The position numbers and the translations under genes were made by a program. A DNA stretch of 64,000 nt from VAXT01 sp963698015 (GTDB taxonomy: Bacteria; Actinomycetota; Thermoleophilia; Gaiellales; Gaiellaceae), in contig OY969109.1 of assembly GCA_963698015.1 (NCBI GenBank), forward strand, positions 1,798,001-1,862,000, in the 5' to 3' direction. Below are positions 59,695 to 64,000 of this stretch, in pieces. Below the pieces are notes generated by a model. The model saw only the letters and a list, made by a program, of their open reading frames with translations, did no database searches and was not told the DNA's origin. Position 1 is the stretch's first letter. Every line of letters begins with the position of its first letter.

Positions 59695-60386
59695 CGCGAG
59701 AGCAGCCGGTCGAGTGTCGGCCGCAGCCCGTCCGCCGCCAGGCTCGTGACGCGAATCGGAGCCAGCGGTGCCCCTGTCCGTGCCGCCGCGAAGGTGGGCG
59801 TCCCGCGGACTCCGAGCCGAGTTGCGAGGTCGTGAGCGGAGGCGAGTTGCCGATCGACGGTGGGTGACGAGCTGTCAGCAAAGGCCCGTTCGACGCTGAG
59901 GCCCGGTACGGCTGCCCCGACCTCACGCATGAGCTCGTCGTCGGCCCAGCCCGAGTTCTCGCCACCCTGGTTCGCGTAGAGGAGGTCGACCACGTGCCAG
60001 AGCTTCCCTTGTCGCCCCGCGGCGGCGGCGAAGCGGAGCGCCCGCTCGGAGTCGGGACCGATGAACGCGAGCCCTGCGAAGACGATGCGGACCTTGCCCG
60101 GACGCACGTAGTCCCGGACGATCTCGGCGAAGGTCTGCCCCGACCACTGTGCGCAGTACGGGCACTGGAGGTCGGCGAACTCGACGAGTGTGACGGGCGC
60201 GCCGGGCCGACCGAGGGTCGAGCCGCTCTGCGGAATGCCCTGGAGGAGCGTTGCCGCGTCGCTGCCGGACAGCTCCTCCGCGGACGCCTGCTGCGCACCG
60301 CGCGCACCGAGGAGGCTGGCCGCGATCAGAGCGGCTGCAACGAGCCCTGCGAGCGCGCCGACGGTCAGGTACGTGCGCCTGCTCAT
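59691..60386 (-). CDS. DsbA-family thiol oxidoreductase, VKOR partner
   Basis: A protein of 231 aa with an N-terminal membrane anchor or signal (about residues 8-30), thioredoxin fold and active site CPYC in DLQCPYCAQW (about residue 76). A cis-Pro motif RGTPTF lies near 200. It shares GIPQxGxxLGxPxAPVTLVxxxDLQCP with the DsbA at 13019-13810, which argues for duplication of one ancestor paired with two different recycling partners. Confidence 0.92.
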   Translation of the reverse strand: MSRRTYLTVGALAGLVAAALIAASLLGARGAQQASAEELSGSDAATLLQGIPQSGSTLGRPGAPVTLVEFADLQCPYCAQWSGQTFAEIVRDYVRPGKVRIVFAGLAFIGPDSERALRFAAAAGRQGKLWHVVDLLYANQGGENSGWADDELMREVGAAVPGLSVERAFADSSSPTVDRQLASAHDLATRLGVRGTPTFAAARTGAPLAPIRVTSLAADGLRPTLDRLLSR

Positions 60387-60405
60387 GTCGGCGAACGTCG
60401 GGTCG

Positions 60406-60870
60406 CTAGCCGACGACCTCGAGCGCGCGGGTGACGGGCTGCACGACGACCTCGATATGGACCGGAGTGTCGAGCGCCATCGAGACCAGGCATGCGCGCT
60501 CGGCGTACTTCGCGGCCCGCGTGATCGCGTCGACGGACAGCTCGGCGGTCTGGATCAGCGCCGTGAGCTCGATCGCGACGAAGCCGAAGCGGCCGTCGTC
60601 GCGCATGGTCACGTGGCCCGTGCCGGTGACATCGATCCCGTGCAGCGGCAGATCCCGGCGCTCGGCGACGGCAACCATCGTCACCGTGAAGCACGAAGCG
60701 ACAGACGCGACGAGCAGATCCTCCGGCGACCAGACGCCCGGTACCCCGTTCTTGAACTCCGGGGGCGTGGCGACGGTCAGCGCAGGCTTGCCGGCCGAGG
60801 TGGCGGTCGTGATCCGGTCGCCTTCCCAGGCGACACCGACCTTGTAGCGGAAATCTTTCGTGGTGCTCAT
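60406..60870 (-). CDS. OsmC/Ohr-family peroxiredoxin-like protein
   Basis: A protein of 154 aa, ATG at 60870 with AGGAGG. Pattern: FRYKVGVAWEGDRITT, PEFKNGVPGVWSPEDLLVASVASCFTVTMVAVAERR with the first redox Cys (about 62), and the second Cys in YAERACLVSMAL (about 128). Such dimers reduce organic hydroperoxides. It lies between the DsbA and Hsp20 genes, all minus strand, suggesting a stress cluster. Confidence 0.9.
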   Translation of the reverse strand: MSTTKDFRYKVGVAWEGDRITTATSAGKPALTVATPPEFKNGVPGVWSPEDLLVASVASCFTVTMVAVAERRDLPLHGIDVTGTGHVTMRDDGRFGFVAIELTALIQTAELSVDAITRAAKYAERACLVSMALDTPVHIEVVVQPVTRALEVVG

Positions 60871-60973
60871 CGGAGACCTCCTGTGTTCGATGCTTTGACT
60901 GTGGCTCCGGATGCGTGATCGCGGCATCGGTGCCGAGGCGGATCGCGCTGCGGGTTTTCCGCACGTCGAGAGG

Positions 60974-61004
60974 CTGCGGCGGCGGCGCTTGGCCGCCGCC
61001 GCAG
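60974..61004 (-). terminator. GC-rich hairpin after hsp20
   Basis: A perfect 13-bp stem (60974-60986 with 60992-61004), loop GCTTG or CAAGC, 8 bp after the hsp20 stop. There is no T-run, so it may act with Rho or protect the 3' end of the mRNA. Confidence 0.65.
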
Positions 61005-61012
61005 GCCGTGCC

Positions 61013-61432
61013 TCACGTGCCGATCGGGACCTTCAGAGGCTTCGCCTCGGGCGTCCGCGGGATGTGCACCTCGAGCACGCCTCTGGCGAACTTCGCCGTC
61101 ACGTGGGTCGTGTCGGCTTCAGGCGGAAGGTAGAACTGCCGCTCGAACGTCTTCTCGAGCCGCTCATGGAACCGGAAGGTCTTCTCCGGCTCTTCCACGG
61201 TCTGCGTCTTCCGCGCCCCCTCGATCGTCAGCGTGTGGTCGGACACCTCGATCCCGAGCTCCTTCTCGTCGAAGCCGGGAGCCTCCAGCTCGATCACGAA
61301 GTCGTGATCGGTCTCGTAGAAGTCGGCTGCGGGAACCATGAACGGCCCGAAGCCGACATCGTCGAGCATCCGTCGCATGCGGCGCTCGATCGGAAGCTCG
61401 GTGAGAGGCATCCATCTGGTGAGCGTGGTCAT
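61013..61432 (-). CDS. Small heat-shock protein (Hsp20/alpha-crystallin)
   Basis: About 139 aa from the ATG at 61432, which follows GGGAGG. The alternative ATG at 61465 lacks a good site. The alpha-crystallin domain runs from about residue 35 to 130 (PAADFYETDHDFVIELEAPGFDEKELGIEVSDHTLTIEG...FERQFYLPPEAD...GVLEVHIPR), followed by a short IxI-like tail (LKVPIG). An ATP-independent holdase chaperone. An element box lies 79 bp upstream, a feature shared with the SQR, TPL and copper-protein genes. Confidence 0.93.
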   Translation of the reverse strand: MTTLTRWMPLTELPIERRMRRMLDDVGFGPFMVPAADFYETDHDFVIELEAPGFDEKELGIEVSDHTLTIEGARKTQTVEEPEKTFRFHERLEKTFERQFYLPPEADTTHVTAKFARGVLEVHIPRTPEAKPLKVPIGT

Positions 61433-61510
61433 GCTCGCCTCCCTGTTCGCTGACGAGGACATCATCGAACGAGGAGGCCGGTGGCCGCATCGGACGAGCT
61501 GCCGATCTGC

Positions 61511-61526
61511 CCTGTGGGGAATTACG
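61511..61526 (-). promoter_or_regulatory. Upstream element box 6 (CGTAATTCCCCACAGG)
   Basis: Minus-strand CGTAATTCCCCACAGG, 79 bp upstream of the hsp20 ATG at 61432 (46 bp from the alternative start). It is in the 260-bp gap between hsp20 and the plus-strand exported gene. The rest of the gap holds the ATG-proximal GGAGG at 61685 and no other clear signal. Confidence 0.6.
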
Positions 61527-61692
61527 GAAGCGGGGCGGCCTCGGACGGTGGCGGATCTACTCGCCTGCCGGCAGAACGGTTTGCCGACTTTCCCAAAGCC
61601 TTACCAGGGCCTGCCGAATTCTTGCCGGCGCCCAACCAGCAGCTAAGGCGCGGTCGCCTACCGTCGGGAGCATCAAGCACTGGAGGTTCGAG

Positions 61693-62043
61693 ATGAACAA
61701 GATCCACGTCACCACTGTCGCCCTGATCCTCGGCATTTCCGGCGCCCTCGGGGTCGCCGCCGCGACGCATACGGCAGGGCTGCGGGCAACGTCCGCCCAC
61801 TCGACTGTCTCCGACGCGGCGATCGCGTCGCGGGCCCACCGGCTCGACAAGGTCGCACGCGACATCGCTCGCGCGCGCCGCGACAAGCCGCCGGCTCTGC
61901 CCGCCGCTCCAGCCGCGCACGGCTCGAACGGATCGCAGGTCCAGCGCGTCGTCTACCAGCGACCGGCTCCGGTCGTCGTCGTGCGCCACAGCAGTCACCA
62001 CGAGTCGGAGAACGAGCACGAGCAAGGAGGCGAAGATGACTAG
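61693..62043 (+). CDS. Small exported protein, unknown function
   Basis: A protein of 116 aa with GGAGG ahead of the ATG. A signal peptide (residues 1-24), a helical Ala/Arg-rich middle (DAAIASRAHRLDKVARDIARARRDKPP) and a His/Glu-rich end (VVVVRHSSHHESENEHEQGGEDD), which could bind metal. No family is recognised. It overlaps the next gene by 8 bp and opens an operon with ApbE and ferredoxin genes. Confidence 0.7.
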   Translation: MNKIHVTTVALILGISGALGVAAATHTAGLRATSAHSTVSDAAIASRAHRLDKVARDIARARRDKPPALPAAPAAHGSNGSQVQRVVYQRPAPVVVVRHSSHHESENEHEQGGEDD

Positions 62044-62374
62044 CCACGTCGCCCGCCTGTACTCAATCGCACTGGCTCTCTTCGTCTTCTTCCTGACGTG
62101 GACGGCGATCGGCGCACGCCCCTGGGCGACGGCCGGCGGGACCGCAAACGATCCGCGGCTGGTAGCCCTCTCGGCACGCGAGCAGCGACTGCGGCACGAG
62201 AGCGTCGCAGTGCAGAAGCTCGTACGGCACCGCTTCGCGGTCTACCGCGTCCAGCTGCGCAAGCGGCAGTCGCAGATCGCGGCCGCAAAGCGCGTACAGG
62301 CCCAGCAAGCCGCGGCGGCCCCATCGGTCCGCGTCGTCAGCCTGCCGCCCCTGACGATCACGAGGACCTCGTGA
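62036..62374 (+). CDS. Small single-pass membrane protein with coiled coil
   Basis: A protein of 112 aa with one N-terminal membrane helix (RLYSIALALFVFFLTWTAIG, about 7-27) and an extracytoplasmic helical region (LVALSAREQRLRHESVAVQKLVRHRFAVYRVQLRKRQSQIAAAK) likely to form a coiled coil. It is coupled to apbE (TGATG). Both small proteins may be scaffold or substrate parts of the redox system encoded after them, but neither carries an FMN-attachment motif that I can see. Confidence 0.65.
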   Translation: MTSHVARLYSIALALFVFFLTWTAIGARPWATAGGTANDPRLVALSAREQRLRHESVAVQKLVRHRFAVYRVQLRKRQSQIAAAKRVQAQQAAAAPSVRVVSLPPLTITRTS

Positions 62375-63219
62375 TGGAGACTCGGCGCTTTCGGGCGATG
62401 GGCACCGACATCGAGCTGTTCGTCGACGGGCCCGACGCGGACGACGCGCTCGCCAAGGCCGAGCACGAGTTCCACCGGCTCGAGGCGATCCTCTCCCGCT
62501 TCCGACCCGAGTCCGAGCTGTCGCGCCTGAACGAGGCTCGAGCACTCGAGGCCGGTCCCGAGTTGAGGGAGGTCGTCGCGCTCGCACTCGATGCGCGCGA
62601 GCGAACGAACGGCCGCTTCGACCCCACGGTTCACGACGCCGTCGTCTCCGCCGGGTACGACCGCTCCTTCGAGCAGGTCGCCGGGAACGGAACGGCTGCG
62701 ATCGTGGGCTCGCCCTGCGGCGGCTCGGTGCGCATCGCCGGCTCGAGGATCGAGCTGGGCGCGAATGTCCGGCTCGACCTCGGCGGCATCGGCAAGGGCT
62801 ACGCCGCCGCTCGTGCCGCCGAGCTGCTGGCCGCCGCCGGGCCTGCGCTCGTCAACGCCGGCGGCGACGTGGCGATCGTGGGTGGAACCTGGCCCGTTGG
62901 GGTGCAGACGGCCGCCGGCGAGCTCACGCTCGAGCTGTCGTCAGGCGCCCTCGCCACGTCCGGCCGGGACCGCCGGCGCTGGCGGCGGAACGGGCGGGAG
63001 CTCCACCACCTGATCGATCCCGCGACGGGTACTCCGTCCGCCACCGATCTCGTGCGGCTGACCGTCGTCGCCTCCGATGCGGTCGCCGCTGAGACCTGGG
63101 CGAAGGCGCTCTATCTCACGGGTGAGGAACAAGCCGTGCGCGAGGCCGACGAGCGGGGCCTGCCGTGCGTGCTCGTGACCGCCGACGGGCGCACGCGGCT
63201 CGCGGGAGGGCTCCGATGA
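62374..63219 (+). CDS. apbE: FAD:protein FMN transferase (ApbE family)
   Basis: A protein of 281 aa. ApbE features: MGTDIELFVDG, a FDPTVHDAVVSAGYDRSF segment, the FAD-binding LDLGGIGKGYAAARAAELL (about residues 132-150), LVNAGGDVAIVG and HLIDPATGTPS with the conserved His/Asp. It attaches FMN covalently to Thr of partner flavoproteins outside the membrane. It lacks an obvious signal peptide. The acceptor is not obvious. The next gene, a ferric-reductase-like membrane protein, is the likely functional partner. Confidence 0.9.
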   Translation: METRRFRAMGTDIELFVDGPDADDALAKAEHEFHRLEAILSRFRPESELSRLNEARALEAGPELREVVALALDARERTNGRFDPTVHDAVVSAGYDRSFEQVAGNGTAAIVGSPCGGSVRIAGSRIELGANVRLDLGGIGKGYAAARAAELLAAAGPALVNAGGDVAIVGGTWPVGVQTAAGELTLELSSGALATSGRDRRRWRRNGRELHHLIDPATGTPSATDLVRLTVVASDAVAAETWAKALYLTGEEQAVREADERGLPCVLVTADGRTRLAGGLR

Positions 63220-63803
63220 GAGACCCCACATTCTGGATCCTCGCACGGGCCAGCGGGCTCACGGCCTATGTCCTGCTGACGATGTCGGTTCTGGCCGGGC
63301 TCGTCCTCAAAGCCCGCCCCTTCGGGCGAGGGCTGAGCGCGGCTGCGGTCACCGACACCCACCGCTTCCTGGCGCTGCTCGGGATCGGCGCCGTCGCCCT
63401 GCACGGCCTCACGCTCGTGCTCGACTCGACCGTGCACATCAGCCTGGCCGCGCTCCTCGTGCCCGGGCTCGCGCCCTACCGCCCGGTCTGGACTGCGCTC
63501 GGGGTCCTGGCCGCGGACCTGATGGCTCTGATCATCGTCTCGTTCCCGCTGCGCAAGCGAATCGGCATGCGCGCCTGGCGCCGGCTCCACTGGGCGACGT
63601 ACGGCCTTTTCGCCCTCGCGACGGCCCACGGCCTGGCGGCCGGGACCGACACCCCGACGCCGTGGGCGTTCGCCATCTACGTCGGCGCCGTCGGCTCGGT
63701 CGTCTTCGCGACCGCGTGGCGCGCGCTCAACCGTCCGGTTCGACCAACGACCACCAAAGGAGGAAACCGTGTACCGAATCCAGATCGACCGCTCACTGTG
63801 TAG
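63216..63803 (+). CDS. Ferric reductase-like transmembrane haem protein
   Basis: A protein of 195 aa with five or six helices (residues about 8-30, 52-72, 90-112, 130-150 and 155-175) and paired His in helices (DTHRFLALLGIGAVALHGL, LHWATYGLFALATAHG), the b-type haem pattern of the YedZ/MsrQ and ferric reductase group. It would move electrons across the membrane. ATGA overlap with apbE. The 3' end overlaps the ferredoxin gene by 35 bp. Confidence 0.88.
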   Translation: MRDPTFWILARASGLTAYVLLTMSVLAGLVLKARPFGRGLSAAAVTDTHRFLALLGIGAVALHGLTLVLDSTVHISLAALLVPGLAPYRPVWTALGVLAADLMALIIVSFPLRKRIGMRAWRRLHWATYGLFALATAHGLAAGTDTPTPWAFAIYVGAVGSVVFATAWRALNRPVRPTTTKGGNRVPNPDRPLTV

Positions 63804-63966
63804 CGGCTTCGGCGCCTGCGCCGAGCTCGCCCCGGAAGTGATCGAGCTCGACGCGAGCGGGAATGCAACCGCCCGCGTCGGAGTCTCGGACGACACGGCG
63901 GTGCTCGATGCCGCCGCAGCCTGCCCGATGGCTGCGATCACGATCATCGAGGAAGAGGCGGCATGA
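63769..63966 (+). CDS. Small ferredoxin (3Fe-4S/4Fe-4S type)
   Basis: A protein of 65 aa with GTG start after AAAGGAGG. Cluster Cys are in CSGFGACAELAP (CxxxGxC, about residues 11-17) and ACPMAAI (about 50). The first motif has Gly-Phe-Gly in place of the usual second Cys, giving three Cys, which fits a 3Fe-4S cluster. The acidic C-terminus is typical of actinobacterial P450-type ferredoxins. The reductase gene follows with an ATGA overlap. Confidence 0.9.
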   Translation: MYRIQIDRSLCSGFGACAELAPEVIELDASGNATARVGVSDDTAVLDAAAACPMAAITIIEEEAA

Positions 63967-64000
63967 ACGCTCCGGCCTCGGTCGTCGTCGTCGGCGCCGG
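63963..64000 (+). CDS. FAD-dependent oxidoreductase, N-terminus only (cut by window edge)
   Basis: The ATG at 63963 overlaps the ferredoxin stop. The 12 complete codons read MNAPASVVVVGA and the next bases continue the Gly of a dinucleotide-binding GAG start. After a ferredoxin, a ferredoxin-NAD(P)H reductase is the likely product, but only the first strand is visible. Confidence 0.7.
   Translation, partial: MNAPASVVVVGA

Noticed and set aside
31531..61526. Reading the six upstream boxes as DosR sites or as standard -35/-10 promoters
   Set aside because: The GGGAC-N-GTCCC symmetry of DosR boxes is absent. I could not find a consistent second hexamer at a fixed spacing, so I report an unassigned element only.

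Overview
The window is GC-rich actinobacterial DNA. Genes are tightly packed, stop/start overlaps of the GTGA or ATGA type are common, and GTG and TTG starts are frequent. The gene set fits a Thermoleophilia-like actinobacterium (Gaiellales or Solirubrobacterales type): exported proteins ending in a PASTA-like module, a short primary sigma factor, PspA with PspAB and HtpX, a group 3b hydrogenase, and phosphoketolase with acetate kinase. This placement is inferred from gene content, not from a marker comparison.

1-31 kb. The left end holds a family of exported proteins. Two carry uninterrupted proline tracts (81 and 55 residues), and all end in the same basic PASTA-like module. A second member, 1506-2417, appears to start at a non-standard CTG just after and in frame with its neighbour's stop. 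Next come the primary sigma factor, seryl-tRNA synthetase with its cognate tRNA-Ser(UGA) just downstream, a lipoprotein cytochrome c, an envelope-stress set (HtpX, PspAB, PspA) interleaved with a DsbB/DsbA pair, and a glyoxylate-shunt operon (small Cys/His protein, isocitrate lyase, malate synthase, FCD-type GntR regulator). After these lie a Gfo/Idh/MocA oxidoreductase, an AlkZ-like glycosylase, an ABC-2 exporter, and acetate kinase with phosphoketolase (acetyl-phosphate to acetate and ATP).

31-64 kb. This half looks like a low-oxygen and redox-stress region. It holds a MacB/FtsX-type ABC system; an ATP-grasp/flavin reductase/M20 peptidase operon; a hemerythrin-Acg nitroreductase fusion with threonine dehydrogenase and 2-amino-3-ketobutyrate ligase; tyrosine phenol-lyase; an ACT-domain malic enzyme coupled to a NirK-like copper protein; sulfide:quinone reductase with TusE/DsrC and DsrE; an M50-CBS protease; AsnA; and a complete group 3b NiFe hydrogenase/sulfhydrogenase operon (hydBGDA order, with a cNMP-binding protein, maturation protease, HypA, HypC and a DUF6390-like protein). 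It continues with a CBS-BON protein, formate-THF ligase, VKOR with DsbA, OsmC, Hsp20 and an ApbE/ferric-reductase-like/ferredoxin electron-transfer operon that runs off the right edge. Many of these families also occur in the mycobacterial DosR dormancy regulon.

The most interesting unexplained signal is a 16-17 bp element, consensus CCTGNGGGRAACTACGG. It occurs six times, each 46-85 bp upstream of a minus-strand gene and always in the same orientation, only between 31.5 and 61.6 kb. It may mark a regulon linking the copper oxidase, SQR, tyrosine phenol-lyase, Hsp20 and ABC operons. All gene functions here are judged from sequence by eye, without database searches.
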